Shown one piece after another: positions 35,145-47,481 of a stretch of DNA of 64,000 bases. Origin of the DNA: Prosthecobacter fusiformis (GTDB lineage: Bacteria > Verrucomicrobiota > Verrucomicrobiia > Verrucomicrobiales > Verrucomicrobiaceae); NCBI RefSeq assembly GCF_004364345.1, contig NZ_SOCA01000005.1, forward strand, positions 124,001-188,000, given 5' to 3'. The notes under the pieces were generated by a model that was not told the origin of the DNA, searched no databases, and was given only the letters and a program-made list of their open reading frames with translations. The position numbers and the translations under genes were made by a program. The stretch's first letter is position 1. Each line of letters begins with the position of its first letter.

Positions 35145-35879
35145 TCAATCCCGGCGTGCGAGCTTGGAGAGCAGGCGGAGGATTTCGATGTACAGCCAGA
35201 CGAGGGTGACGAGGAGGCCGAAGGCGGCGTACCACTCCATGTACTTAGGGGCACCGTTGGCGCAGCCGTTTTCGATGAAGTCGAAATCCAGGACGAGATT
35301 CAGGGCGGCGATGACGACGACGAAGGCGCTGAAGCCGATGCCGATGAGGCCGCTTTCATGGATGTATGGGATCTGGATGCCGAAGAAGCCGAGGACGATG
35401 GTGGTGAGGTAAACGAGGGCGATGCCACCGGTGGCGGCGAAGATGCCGAGTTTGAAGTTTTCCGTGGCGCGGATGAGGCGCATGGAATAGGCGGCGAGCA
35501 GGGCGAGGCAGGTGCCGCCGGTGAGAAGGACGGCCTGGAGGGCGATGCCCTGGAACTGCTTTTCATACATGGCGGAGATGCCGCCGAGGAAGAGGCCTTC
35601 TGCCAGGGCATACATGCTGCCGGTGACGGGTGACCAGGCGGGCTTGAAGCTGGTGATGATGGCGAGGACGAATCCTGCGATGGCACCGCCGACGATCCAC
35701 GTCATGGCGGAGCCGGGGTTTTCCATGGCCATATTCCAGGTATAGACGGCCGTGAAGAAGGTCATCAACAGGAAGAGACCGGTCTTATTCACGGTGCCCT
35801 GCAGGGTCATCTGCTTTTCCCCAGGGACGACGACGGGTGCGAAGGTGGACTGGTTGAGCAGTGGATTTGAGGTGCGCAT
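35145..35879 (-). CDS. Bax inhibitor-1/YccA family membrane protein
   Basis: A 244-residue protein with seven membrane segments (about 33-50, 58-78, 84-103, 111-131, 140-162, 172-193, 213-235), the layout of the Bax inhibitor-1/YccA (UPF0005) family. The Y-A-L-A-E-G-L-F-L-G block near 90 and D-F-D-F-I-E-N-G near 197-204 are family-typical. Bacterial members are linked to membrane stress and ion balance; some bind FtsH. A short N-terminal Asn/Pro-rich lead is present. Single gene; no neighbour explains it. Confidence 0.9.
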   Translation of the reverse strand: MRTSNPLLNQSTFAPVVVPGEKQMTLQGTVNKTGLFLLMTFFTAVYTWNMAMENPGSAMTWIVGGAIAGFVLAIITSFKPAWSPVTGSMYALAEGLFLGGISAMYEKQFQGIALQAVLLTGGTCLALLAAYSMRLIRATENFKLGIFAATGGIALVYLTTIVLGFFGIQIPYIHESGLIGIGFSAFVVVIAALNLVLDFDFIENGCANGAPKYMEWYAAFGLLVTLVWLYIEILRLLSKLARRD

Positions 35880-36056
35880 GGTGGCGAGATATTACGCGTA
35901 AGATTTCCCCTGCCTAGCGATTTTTTAAATGGGCAGGTCGGGCGGCAGTGAAGGCGGATTTATGGAACCGGCGGTGGTTGGTATCGGATAGGTGGAGGTG
36001 GGAGGAAGCGAGGCTGGGAGATTGATCTGGGAATGGGGGCTGGCTAGGATGATGGT

Positions 36057-36509
36057 ATGCCTGACTCCCCTGCCCGCTTTATCCAGACTGACGATGCTGC
36101 CCGCGAGACGAATGCGTGGACGAGCAATGAATGGCTGTGCCGGCCGGATCTGGTGGAAGCGGATAAGCTGCTGATGGTGCGGGCCAACATGGCACCGATG
36201 CACTGCCACCCTTTTCACTGCCATCCGCACCGGGAGGAGATCATCTATGTGATCTATGGGCGGGCGGAGCAATGGGTGGGCGAGGAGTGCCGGATCCTGA
36301 AGGCGGGCGAGATGGCACACATCCCGCCGGGAGTGGTGCATGCGACGTATAATCCACATGCGGAGCCGCTGGTGTTTTTGGCTATCCTTTCCCCGGCGAA
36401 GCTGCCGGATGATCTGGCTGCAGTGCCTGATCCGCAGGATGTGTCCGGTGAGGAGCGGTGGGCGAAGCTGCGTGAGGGGCGGGTGGCGTGCCGGACGATG
36501 GAGGGCTGA
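36057..36509 (+). CDS. cupin domain protein
   Basis: A 150-residue single-domain cupin. The metal site is clear: H-C-H-P-x-R-E-E near 52-60 (first motif with His and Glu), then G-E-M-A-H-I-P-P-G near 90-98 and the second histidine in V-V-H-A-T near 100-104. The barrel is complete from about 40 to 125; N- and C-terminal tails are polar. Likely a metal-binding enzyme or sensor of small acids or sugars; the substrate cannot be told. It is convergent with the LolA-like gene. Confidence 0.85.
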   Translation: MPDSPARFIQTDDAARETNAWTSNEWLCRPDLVEADKLLMVRANMAPMHCHPFHCHPHREEIIYVIYGRAEQWVGEECRILKAGEMAHIPPGVVHATYNPHAEPLVFLAILSPAKLPDDLAAVPDPQDVSGEERWAKLREGRVACRTMEG

Positions 36510-36521
36510 GCGGGTCCTTTT

Positions 36522-37157
36522 TTACCTGGCCAGGAGCTGGGCCTTTTCGGCGATGGAGACGGATTGAGGCTCTGAAAAGGTCATGGTGAGCGTGGCTCCA
36601 TCTCCCTGGAGGACGCGCAACTGGAGCAGGCGGAAGGTTTTGGGGGAGATCTGGAGATCTAGCTGGCGGAGATGACGGCGGATGAAGGGGGCCTTTGGAC
36701 GGAGGGAGATGGCAGTGACGTCCGGTGTCTGCTCGACGGCATCGACGAGGAAGTGCTGCTGGAGTTCTTCGGGGGAAGCTTCCTGGCCGCTGAGGAAACG
36801 GGACCACATGCGGTAGCGGGCATCTTTTTCATCCAGGGGCTGCCAAGCGCCGTCTGCACCTTCCCGGACACGGAACTCTGACTGATCCCGAACGAGGATG
36901 GTGGCGGCGGGCTGGCCGAGCTCCCAGCGGAAGGCTCCGTCTTTGAAGCGCCAGAATTTACCGGAGGTGGTGAGTGGGGCCTTCAGCGCGGGGGTGGTGC
37001 GGGTCTGGCGGAAGGCGACGACCATGTCTGGCATGTCCTTTTGTGCCTCGGCCCACTGCATGAGCATGGGGGGAAGTGGCTTTTGAGCCTGGGCGTTTGC
37101 AGCCAAGGGAGAAACGGCCAGCAGCAGAAGCAGGCGAAAGGTGGATGAAAAGGACAT
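36522..37157 (-). CDS. LolA-like periplasmic lipoprotein carrier
   Basis: A 211-residue exported protein with a signal peptide (1-23, cleavage after A-N-A/Q) and a LolA-type single domain (about 25-210) that carries lipoproteins or other lipids across the periplasm. Sequence is diverged from LolA of Proteobacteria, so it is a family-level call. The run of short Arg-containing strands and the D-G-A-x-x-W-Q block near 115 fit the fold. It starts two bases after the stop of thiE on the same strand, so it is cotranscribed with it. Confidence 0.72.
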   Translation of the reverse strand: MSFSSTFRLLLLLAVSPLAANAQAQKPLPPMLMQWAEAQKDMPDMVVAFRQTRTTPALKAPLTTSGKFWRFKDGAFRWELGQPAATILVRDQSEFRVREGADGAWQPLDEKDARYRMWSRFLSGQEASPEELQQHFLVDAVEQTPDVTAISLRPKAPFIRRHLRQLDLQISPKTFRLLQLRVLQGDGATLTMTFSEPQSVSIAEKAQLLAR

Positions 37158-37159
37158 GG

Positions 37160-37795
37160 TCAGTGCAGTGAGGCTTTGATCTGACGTACATACGACTGCA
37201 CATCCGGTGCCAGCAGGAAAGCTGAGACAACGACGACACGCCGGGCCCCTGCGGAGAGGATTTCAGGGAGGCGGGCTTCATTGACACCGCCGATGCAAAA
37301 GATGGGCAACTGCACCTGCTGATGAACGGTGGTGATGTCCTGAAGGCCGATGGGGACATAGTCTGGCTTTGTGCCGGTGGCATAAAGCGGCCCGAAGCCG
37401 ATGTAATCCGCCTGCTCCTCCTGCGCGGCGATGGCCTGGGCGAGGCTGTGGGTGGATTTGCCCACAAAAACGCCGGGGCCGACGATGGACCGGGCCTTGG
37501 CCACGGCGTCATCATCCTGGCCGACGTGGACGCCCTCGCTGCCGATGCTAGCGGCGATTTCTAAATGGTCATTGATGATCAAAGGCACCCGATACTGCCG
37601 GGTGATGGGATGCATCAGCCGGGCGAGTTTTTCGATCTCCTGAAGAGGGAGCTTTTTGGCTCGCAACTGCAGCAGATCCACGCCCCCTTCACACAAGGAG
37701 GCAGTCATCGCCTCCACCTGCGCGGGGGCGCAGTAACCGAGATCCACGATGCCATAAAGGCGTGAGGATTGGAGGTCAGGGAAAGCGGATGACAT
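37160..37795 (-). CDS. thiE: thiamine phosphate synthase
   Basis: A 211-residue TIM-barrel enzyme that joins HMP-pyrophosphate and HET-phosphate to thiamine phosphate. Motifs: L-Q-L-R-A-K near 42-47, I-N-D-H near 73-76, G-V-H-V-G-Q-D-D near 90-98, and the pyrophosphate-binding G-K-S-T-H-S (about 122-127), followed by G-x-G-P-L-Y-A-T-G-T-K. Length is normal. It lies 29 bases after gyrA, with a LolA-like gene two bases after it, so it is in a run of minus-strand genes. No TPP riboswitch was seen upstream. Confidence 0.93.
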   Translation of the reverse strand: MSSAFPDLQSSRLYGIVDLGYCAPAQVEAMTASLCEGGVDLLQLRAKKLPLQEIEKLARLMHPITRQYRVPLIINDHLEIAASIGSEGVHVGQDDDAVAKARSIVGPGVFVGKSTHSLAQAIAAQEEQADYIGFGPLYATGTKPDYVPIGLQDITTVHQQVQLPIFCIGGVNEARLPEILSAGARRVVVVSAFLLAPDVQSYVRQIKASLH

Positions 37796-37824
37796 GCCAA
37801 GGGAACTCAGATGACGGGCGGTGA

Positions 37825-40494
37825 TCAGGACTCGGGGGTATCGGATTCAGAGGCTTCGGAAGGGGCGCTGTCTTCAGAAGGAGTCTCGGTGATTTCTGAC
37901 GTTTCACCTTCAACTGCGATGACTTCACCCTCTTCATTAGGGGCGGTCTCGTCCTCTTCATCGGCGATCACGGTGGCCACGTCCTGGATGGTTTCATCCT
38001 TCTTGAGGTCCATGAGTTTGACGCCTTGAGCGACACGTCCGGTTTCGCGGATGCCTTTGTCACCACCAACGCGGATGCGGACGTTCTGCCCTTTGCTGGT
38101 GATGAGCATCAGCTCGTCATCATTATGCACGGCGATGGCGGCGACGACCTTGCCGGTCTTCTCGGTGATGTTGATGGTCTTGACACCTTTGCCACCGCGA
38201 TTGATGAGGCGGTAGTCTTCAAACGGGGTGCGTTTGCCGAGGCCTTTTTCCGAGACAATGAGGAGCTGGGTATCGGGTTCGACGGCGGTGAGCGCGACGA
38301 GGTAGTCTCCTTCATCCAGACGAATACCGCGAACGCCGGCGGCTCCACGGCCCATGGCGCGGATGTCGGTTTCCACACAACGCAGGCACATGCCTTCACG
38401 GGTGGCGAAACAGATCTCGCTATTGCCGTTGGTGAGCACCACATCCACGAGGTCGTTCCCTTCCTCGATGTTGATGGCGATGATGCCGTCCTTGCGATAG
38501 TTCTTGAAAGCTTCGAGGGCGGTTTTTTTGACGGTGCCGTCCTTGGTCGCGAAGAGGACAAACTTGTCCGGGCTCCACATGGCATCATCTTCCACGCCTT
38601 GGGCTTCCAGGCGGAGAACGCTGTTGATCTTTTCTTCAGGGCGCAGGTTCAGCACGTTTTTGATGCTGCGGCCACGTCCGGTGCGAGGGGCCTCCGGGAG
38701 CTGGTAAACACGCTCTACATAGACGCGCCCGGTATTCGTGAAGAATAACAAAAAGTCATGCATGTTGGCGCTGAAGAGCGTCTCCACGAAGTCGTTCTTG
38801 TCCTCTTTGGTGGCGGCTTCGCGGGCCTCCATGCCTTTCAATCCCTTGCCACCGCGTGCCTGCAGGCGGTATTCGTTGGTGAGCGTGCGCTTCACATAAC
38901 CAAAGTGGGTGAGCGTGACGATGTTGGCGTCGTTCGGGATAAGATCAATGGTTTCGATCCCTCCGCCCATGGCATCAATGCGGGTGTAACGCGGGGTACC
39001 GTGCTTGGCTTTAATGGCCTGTAGTTCGTCCTTGATGATGGTCAGCACGCGATGCTCCTTGGCCAGGATGTCCATCAAGTCGGTGATGGTGGAGAGAAGC
39101 TCGTCGTAGTCGGCCTTGATCTTGTCCCGCTCCATGCCGGTGAGCTGGTAGAGGCGCAATTCCAGGATTTGATCCACCTGAGTATCGGTGAATACATAGC
39201 GATCACCCTGGATGCTGGGCTGGTTGCGGATGAGAATGCCGAGGCGCTCTGCCGTGGCGACACTGAACTGGTAAGCCTTCAGGCCGGCACGGGCTTCATC
39301 ACGATTGCGGCTGTCGCGGATGATTTTGATGAAGTCATCCAGGTGGCCGAGAGCCAGCAAGTAGGCTTCGAGTTTTTCAGCCTGCTGTTCCGCCTTGCGC
39401 AGGAGGAAGCGGGTGCGGCGGATGATGACCTCGCGGCGATGCTCGATGTAACAGGCGATCGCGTCCTTGATGCTGAGCACGCGCGGGCGGCCACCATCAA
39501 TGGCCAGCATGTGAATGCTGAAGCTGCTTTCAAGAGCGGTGAATTTATACAGGTTGTTCAGGACGACCTGAGGGCGGGCATCGCGCTTGAGGTCAACCAC
39601 CACGCGGGTGTTTTCATCGGACTCATCACGGACGGAAGTGATGTCCGCGATGATCTTTTCATTGGCCAGTTCAGCAATGCGCTTCACCAGTTCCGCACGG
39701 TTCACGTTGTACGGAATTTCCGTGATGATGATCTGCTCGCGGTTATTGTTTTCAACGATTTCAGCCTGACCGCGCACACGCACGCTGCCGTGGCCGGTTT
39801 CCATGTATTCGCGAATGCCGTCGAGGCCGTGAATCACACATCCAGTGGGGAAATCGGGGCCTTTGATGAACTGGGCGAGGCCGCTGTTGGTGATGCCCGG
39901 ATTGTCAATCTGAGCACAGACTCCATCCACAATTTCCCCGAGGTTATGGGGAGGCATGTTCGTGGCCATACCGACGGCGATGCCGGTGCCGCCGTTAACC
40001 AAAAGGTTAGGAAAGGCCGCCGGGAAGACGGTTGGTTCCGTCAGACGTTCATCATAGTTTGGAACGAAATCCACGGTGTCCTTCTCCATGTCGGACATCA
40101 GCGTGCCGCCCAGGGGCGTCATGCGGGCTTCCGTATAACGCATGGCTGCCGGAGGGTCACCTTCCACCGAGCCGAAGTTCCCCTGAGGATCGATCAGCGT
40201 CTCACGCATTGCCCACGGCTGGCCCATGTGGACGAGTGTGGGGTAAATGACCGCTTCACCGTGAGGGTGATAGTTACCCGAAGTATCGCCGCAGATCTTC
40301 GCGCACTTCATCTGCTTCTTCGGCGGATACAGACCCAGCTCATGCATCGCATACAAAATGCGGCGCTGGGAAGGCTTCAACCCATCCCGCACATCCGGCA
40401 GCGCACGGGAGATGATGACTGACATCGAGTAATCAAGAAAGGAGTTCTTGACCTCGTCAGCGACTGAGATGGGACGGGTGTTGGATTCTTGCAT
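37825..40494 (-). CDS. gyrA: DNA gyrase subunit A
   Basis: An 889-residue GyrA. The breakage-reunion domain has the active-site Tyr120 (R-Y-T-E-A-R); the six C-terminal beta-pinwheel blades follow (about 525-820), then an acidic, Glu/Ser-rich tail of about 45 residues. The quinolone-resistance loop reads [13 protein letters not shown], so the positions of E. coli Ser83 and Asp87 hold Ala81 and Pro85. The subunit makes the double-strand cut for negative supercoiling together with GyrB. It is on the minus strand with thiE after it and, upstream, a two-gene unit that separates it from gyrB. Confidence 0.97.
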   Translation of the reverse strand: MQESNTRPISVADEVKNSFLDYSMSVIISRALPDVRDGLKPSQRRILYAMHELGLYPPKKQMKCAKICGDTSGNYHPHGEAVIYPTLVHMGQPWAMRETLIDPQGNFGSVEGDPPAAMRYTEARMTPLGGTLMSDMEKDTVDFVPNYDERLTEPTVFPAAFPNLLVNGGTGIAVGMATNMPPHNLGEIVDGVCAQIDNPGITNSGLAQFIKGPDFPTGCVIHGLDGIREYMETGHGSVRVRGQAEIVENNNREQIIITEIPYNVNRAELVKRIAELANEKIIADITSVRDESDENTRVVVDLKRDARPQVVLNNLYKFTALESSFSIHMLAIDGGRPRVLSIKDAIACYIEHRREVIIRRTRFLLRKAEQQAEKLEAYLLALGHLDDFIKIIRDSRNRDEARAGLKAYQFSVATAERLGILIRNQPSIQGDRYVFTDTQVDQILELRLYQLTGMERDKIKADYDELLSTITDLMDILAKEHRVLTIIKDELQAIKAKHGTPRYTRIDAMGGGIETIDLIPNDANIVTLTHFGYVKRTLTNEYRLQARGGKGLKGMEAREAATKEDKNDFVETLFSANMHDFLLFFTNTGRVYVERVYQLPEAPRTGRGRSIKNVLNLRPEEKINSVLRLEAQGVEDDAMWSPDKFVLFATKDGTVKKTALEAFKNYRKDGIIAINIEEGNDLVDVVLTNGNSEICFATREGMCLRCVETDIRAMGRGAAGVRGIRLDEGDYLVALTAVEPDTQLLIVSEKGLGKRTPFEDYRLINRGGKGVKTINITEKTGKVVAAIAVHNDDELMLITSKGQNVRIRVGGDKGIRETGRVAQGVKLMDLKKDETIQDVATVIADEEDETAPNEEGEVIAVEGETSEITETPSEDSAPSEASESDTPES

Positions 40495-40556
40495 GGGAAA
40501 GGGGAAAGCGGGAGTGGAAACAGTGTTCAGTAATCAGTATTCAGACATCGGCGAAG

Positions 40557-40943
40557 TCAGGCGCGATGCAGGGCGTTGGCAGAAACGAAGAGATTGCGGA
40601 CGCGAAATTCAGGAGGGCTTTCTTGCAACAGAATCATGCGCAAGCCGTGGGTTTTGGCGGCAAAAAAGGGATGGTCGAGAACACGCTTGGATTCTTGGGC
40701 CCAAAGAGGGGCAGCGAAGCCGTATTGATGAGACATCCAGGATGCAGCCGCGGCCAGGTACGCATCGGCGACGCCTTCGTCTTGAAGTTTTGATTCAAGC
40801 AAAGCAGGTTCATCAGCGAGCAGATCAGGCGAAGGAGCCTCGCGAAAGCGGTCCAGATAGTCACGCAGTGCATATCCAAATTCCTGTTTGGAGGAGACTT
40901 CGGAAAACTGGGCAGACAAAGTGGTCATGGACTGGCCTGTCAT
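40557..40943 (-). CDS. small unknown protein of the gyrB-gyrA insert
   Basis: A 128-residue soluble protein; a second in-frame ATG five codons in is possible. It is mostly helical with no membrane segment or known motif; a W-M-S-H-Q-Y-G-F block lies near 68-75. Its start overlaps the stop of the nucleotidyltransferase gene by four bases (ATGA), so the two are translationally coupled. It is 62 bases before gyrA. By analogy with nucleotidyltransferase toxin-antitoxin pairs it could be the partner of the upstream protein; this is an inference with no family evidence. Confidence 0.7.
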   Translation of the reverse strand: MTGQSMTTLSAQFSEVSSKQEFGYALRDYLDRFREAPSPDLLADEPALLESKLQDEGVADAYLAAAASWMSHQYGFAAPLWAQESKRVLDHPFFAAKTHGLRMILLQESPPEFRVRNLFVSANALHRA

Positions 40944-41497
40944 TGGACACCTCCTTCTTCCAGCATGATTTCTTCAACGAAATAGCGGGTTTTGGGGGAC
41001 AGCCTGGATTCGTCGTAATAGCGTGAAACGATTTCTAGCACCTGATTTGCGTCCTTGAGTCCAAGATGCCGGATCAAGGTTTGAACATCCGCCATGTCAC
41101 CGGAGGTATCGTAATCACCAGTTCGTGCCGCCAGGCATTTCATTGCCAGCAGATAATGGGCAGAGGGCCGAAGAACTCGAAGATGAGTGAATTGCGGCAT
41201 ACCATCAGCAACGAGATCTCCCGCACTGGATACCCAGCCTTTCACTCCATCATTCAACCATGCCTGGGGCAGATCCAACTCCTGAGCCACCTCTTCAACT
41301 GCGCCCGATACTACGGCTTTGGGAACAAAAATTCCATCCACATCACGTGTGCTCTGGCGGGCATCAAAGGCCAGGATCATGGCCGCGCCTCCAAAAATGC
41401 ACAGCTCTCCCGTCACCTCTTTGGCGGCAAGCTTCCCATTTAACGCCGTGAGGGCATCAATGATCTGCTCTTTGGAAAGCTGGAAATTGGAAATCAT
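40940..41497 (-). CDS. DUF6036-type nucleotidyltransferase
   Basis: A 185-residue protein of the polymerase-beta nucleotidyltransferase superfamily. Gly36-Gly37 (F-G-G-A-A-M) and Asp52/Asp54 (S-T-R-D-V-D) form the expected catalytic core; similar proteins are called DUF6036 or AbiEii-like. The C-terminal half is helical. Relatives in toxin-antitoxin systems transfer nucleotides to tRNA or proteins. It lies 45 bases after gyrB and is coupled to the small gene behind it. Both are thus likely co-expressed with gyrase. Confidence 0.82.
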   Translation of the reverse strand: MISNFQLSKEQIIDALTALNGKLAAKEVTGELCIFGGAAMILAFDARQSTRDVDGIFVPKAVVSGAVEEVAQELDLPQAWLNDGVKGWVSSAGDLVADGMPQFTHLRVLRPSAHYLLAMKCLAARTGDYDTSGDMADVQTLIRHLGLKDANQVLEIVSRYYDESRLSPKTRYFVEEIMLEEGGVQ

Positions 41498-41542
41498 GAA
41501 CAGTTCCTTGCCCTGGACAGGAGTGAAAGCCGGCCAGAAGGA

Positions 41543-44545
<3,003 letters not shown>

Positions 44546-46531
44546 CTACTGGGCCGCCTTCACCTGCCAGAACTCATCAAAGAAATCTGCTGCCACCACT
44601 TTTCCGGCGCTCTCGGCATTTGGAGGTTGGGTGATGTCCAGGATGGCCCAATCTGGCAGCTTCGGATTCTGCAGGGAATTGGTACGATCGTGTGCCTCGC
44701 GGAAAGTCAGACCTGAATTGAGGATGACGGTGCCACGAGGTTCCAGCGGATTGGGGCGGATCATCACGGGGACGTGCGTGCTGCCATCCATGGAGTGCGG
44801 ACCCAGAACGAGTTTCTCCTTTGTCCACGTGAGCAGCAGCTTGGCAGTGCTGCCAGCCAGCAGCACCTTGGCTACCAGGGGATTGGAAACAGCATCCCCC
44901 CAGAGGACGAGTGTGTAGCGCAGCATGTCATCGGAGGTGACGTCAGCGGCTTTTTTCACCTTCACATCTCCACGCATTAGGCTGCGCCAGCGGGTGAGGA
45001 AATGTCTGGATTCGGAATTGACCCAAGCGGTCACTTGTGGAGAGGCGCTGTCGCCTTCAGGCAGCACGACGAGGAAGGGGCGCTTTAGAGGTTCCTCAAT
45101 GGGGCCGCTCTGACCGGGCTGCTTTAGCCAGACCGAGTTTTCTTTGCTGTCTTTATTGGATTGCGTTCTCCACCCTCCCTGGGCATCCCGGCGAAAAGTC
45201 TGTCCACCTGTCAGCTTTTGCCCGTCAATTTCATAGCCCGCGACCTTCGAATTCGGATTGAGTGAAAAAGAAGCCACATTTTTTGTGGTGGCGCGCAGAA
45301 TCCCGTCGTCGGCCATTTCTGCTTCAATGCGTGTATCCTCCCACTGCTTTTCCTGCGCCAGAAGTCTCACCCAGAACATCTTGTTATACCCCAGCGTCTT
45401 TGTCTGCAAAATAACCTTCTTCGGCATCGAGTCCCTGCCCTTCTCAACAGCGGCTTCGATCTTGGCCTGCACATCCTTGATCACCTCAGGGTGATATTTG
45501 TGCCCCATGCCTGGGCCGATGAGATGAGGAATGGTGAGGCCTTCGTTTTTGAGGATGCCTTCCATGTAAGCCGCCGCATCGCGCTGGGTGTCATTTTCAC
45601 CGCTATAGACGATGAGGGGGACATTGAAAAAATTGCGCGCATAGTCCGGCACGTCATAAACACCCCATAATGTTTGTTCATACAAAGAGGGGTATTTATC
45701 GGGAGTGAGCTTCTGATAGCGCTTCACATCCGCAAAGCCAGCCCCGGGATGTACACAGGCCCATTGGTCCGCGAAGTGGGCCCCGATATGCCAGGCCCCT
45801 GCCCCGCCCATGCTGAAGCCGGCGAGGGCGATGCGATTTTCATCCACATTGAAGCGCGCTGTGGCATCGTCGCGAGCTTCGAACACATCCGTTTCCCCTG
45901 CGCTTTTCCAGCCGTTGCAGTAGCGGCCAAAGGGGTGAATCACAATGGTGCCCTTCGGCTGAAACTGGCCCGGTTTCTTCGCATTCAGCCGATTGTAAAC
46001 GAAGTGAAGATCCGTGGCCGTATCGCCACGCCCATGCAGCCACACCCACATCGGGATGGGCTTCTTGCCGGGGCTAAATTCCAGCCCCTCGGGCACTTCG
46101 ACGCCATAGGGTTGGGGGCTGCCATCAATCTGGGAATAGAAACCCAGCACCTTTTGCCCGCTGCCGTCCATCCATGGAGTTTTGTTTTCCTTGAGCGAAG
46201 TGATGCGGCGCTTCGCCTCGTCCAGCAATGCGGTGGCTTTTTTGATACCGTCTTCGGGCTTCTTGTCATACCACTCATCAAAATCGAGCGCATAGCGAAC
46301 GGCCTTTAAAAAGATGTCCGCATCCGCTGCACGGGGATGTTTTTTGACCGCCTGAAAGGACTGCGCGACGCTTGCCAGTTTTTTTTCCAAACTGGCCTCC
46401 TGCTCAACCGAAAGCGCCGCTACGGGCTTGGGTGGCAGGCTGCCCCGGAACGAAGCGGTGGCTCCATCAGGACGAAGTTGAGCAGAAGCCAGAGTGGCGA
46501 GGGAGAAGGCGAGGAGCAACGAGCGATGCAT
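44546..46531 (-). CDS. secreted alpha/beta-hydrolase (PHB-depolymerase/prolyl-oligopeptidase-like)
   Basis: A 661-residue exported protein from the ATG at 46531; signal peptide 1-17 (cleavage near A-S-A/Q). An alpha/beta-hydrolase core in the middle (about 130-380) carries the nucleophile elbow G-F-S-M-G-G near 251, an Asp in G-E-N-D and a His in G-M-G-H-K-Y near 360, a catalytic triad of the feruloyl-esterase/PHB-depolymerase or S9 type. N-terminal helical and C-terminal beta-rich regions are typical of Verrucomicrobiota secreted hydrolases. Substrate probably a plant or microbial polymer ester; not known. Confidence 0.85.
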   Translation of the reverse strand: MHRSLLLAFSLATLASAQLRPDGATASFRGSLPPKPVAALSVEQEASLEKKLASVAQSFQAVKKHPRAADADIFLKAVRYALDFDEWYDKKPEDGIKKATALLDEAKRRITSLKENKTPWMDGSGQKVLGFYSQIDGSPQPYGVEVPEGLEFSPGKKPIPMWVWLHGRGDTATDLHFVYNRLNAKKPGQFQPKGTIVIHPFGRYCNGWKSAGETDVFEARDDATARFNVDENRIALAGFSMGGAGAWHIGAHFADQWACVHPGAGFADVKRYQKLTPDKYPSLYEQTLWGVYDVPDYARNFFNVPLIVYSGENDTQRDAAAYMEGILKNEGLTIPHLIGPGMGHKYHPEVIKDVQAKIEAAVEKGRDSMPKKVILQTKTLGYNKMFWVRLLAQEKQWEDTRIEAEMADDGILRATTKNVASFSLNPNSKVAGYEIDGQKLTGGQTFRRDAQGGWRTQSNKDSKENSVWLKQPGQSGPIEEPLKRPFLVVLPEGDSASPQVTAWVNSESRHFLTRWRSLMRGDVKVKKAADVTSDDMLRYTLVLWGDAVSNPLVAKVLLAGSTAKLLLTWTKEKLVLGPHSMDGSTHVPVMIRPNPLEPRGTVILNSGLTFREAHDRTNSLQNPKLPDWAILDITQPPNAESAGKVVAADFFDEFWQVKAAQ

Positions 46532-46622
46532 GAACCTTGCATAACGAAGTGTGCGCTCTCGAACAATCAGGAAAATGCCCCCACTCAACAGCAGAATTCC
46601 CACTCACACTAGATCACGCCCC

Positions 46623-46904
46623 TCAAGGCTTGCGTTTGATTTGCCGCCCTCCTGAGGACGCATTCCAATAAGTCAGTCCTTGTTCAAAACAGGTACCGGT
46701 CAATTCTTCGACTTTCGAAGCCAGATATCCTTTCGCATCCTCGACTCCCTGATTGTAAGCGAACGGACCGATCTCTTTCAAGATATACTCCAAAAGATGT
46801 CCTGCCTGGATGTCGCCCAAGTCACAGTCGAGTTCTTTAGAAGTGTAGCGCTGGAGGGATGAAATGACTTCGGCTTTTTGTTCTTTGGTGAGATTGGCGA
46901 TCAT
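46623..46904 (-). CDS. DUF2164 family protein
   Basis: A 93-residue soluble protein with the DUF2164 pattern: L-x-K-E-Q-K-x-E-V-I-x-x-L-Q-R-Y near 5-20, E-L-D-x-D-L-G-D-I-Q-A-G-H-L-L near 24-38, and N-Q-G-V-E-D-A-K near 51-58. Function unknown. Upstream of it, 46905-47020 holds no gene; the hydrolase gene follows 92 bases downstream. Confidence 0.85.
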   Translation of the reverse strand: MIANLTKEQKAEVISSLQRYTSKELDCDLGDIQAGHLLEYILKEIGPFAYNQGVEDAKGYLASKVEELTGTCFEQGLTYWNASSGGRQIKRKP

Positions 46905-47020
46905 AAGGACTCAGGTTGTGCCTTGAACACAAGGTGCCACGCCGACTCTTCATTTTCAGTCCGCGCTTTTAGAAAATGCCACGACCAGATGTGAGTCGCG
47001 TTTGCGGCCTATTTCTAAAC

Positions 47021-47455
47021 TTACACATTCTTTGTTAAGATTCGAGTAGGCCAGTGTGCTATGGCAAATATAACCCCAAGGAATGCAGGAACACTGACAA
47101 CTCCATGGAGTCGGCTGTGGACGGTTTCAGTCTCACTATCAACGTAGGTTTCTGTCAGCCCGATGGTGCTCCCACAGATTAACAAGAGTAGTCCTCCCAC
47201 AATGATGATGACTGGCAGAGGGTGACTTTTTCGCCATGCCCTGCCAATTTGTGGAATCCTCAAAAGCAATCCCAAGAGAGCTATTGTGGCGACGGTAACG
47301 CCCGAAAAAACCGCACCCATGATTGGCTGTCCTATCCAGGTCAGAATACCATCGTAGTATTCAGCCAAAGACATGCACATGTAGAACAGCCAGGAGAAAG
47401 CAAATGCTCTCCAATAATGATGATCCCCGGGCAACGCGGATGAATTGTTGCTCAT
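47021..47455 (-). CDS. small four-helix membrane protein, unknown
   Basis: A 144-residue protein with about four membrane segments (17-35, 45-65, 80-98, 117-135) and no recognised family. It follows lipA by 26 bases on the same strand and may share its transcript. The start gives a short polar lead. No function is suggested. Confidence 0.65.
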   Translation of the reverse strand: MSNNSSALPGDHHYWRAFAFSWLFYMCMSLAEYYDGILTWIGQPIMGAVFSGVTVATIALLGLLLRIPQIGRAWRKSHPLPVIIIVGGLLLLICGSTIGLTETYVDSETETVHSRLHGVVSVPAFLGVIFAIAHWPTRILTKNV

Positions 47456-47481
47456 AGGAAAAGCAGCGGACTACTCTATCC

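Noticed and set aside
37700-37830. TPP riboswitch before thiE
   Set aside because: Only 29 bases separate gyrA and thiE, and no conserved riboswitch core is present.
39052-40422. A 456-codon plus-strand frame inside gyrA
   Set aside because: Antisense shadow of gyrA; the real gene is certain from its active-site and loop motifs.
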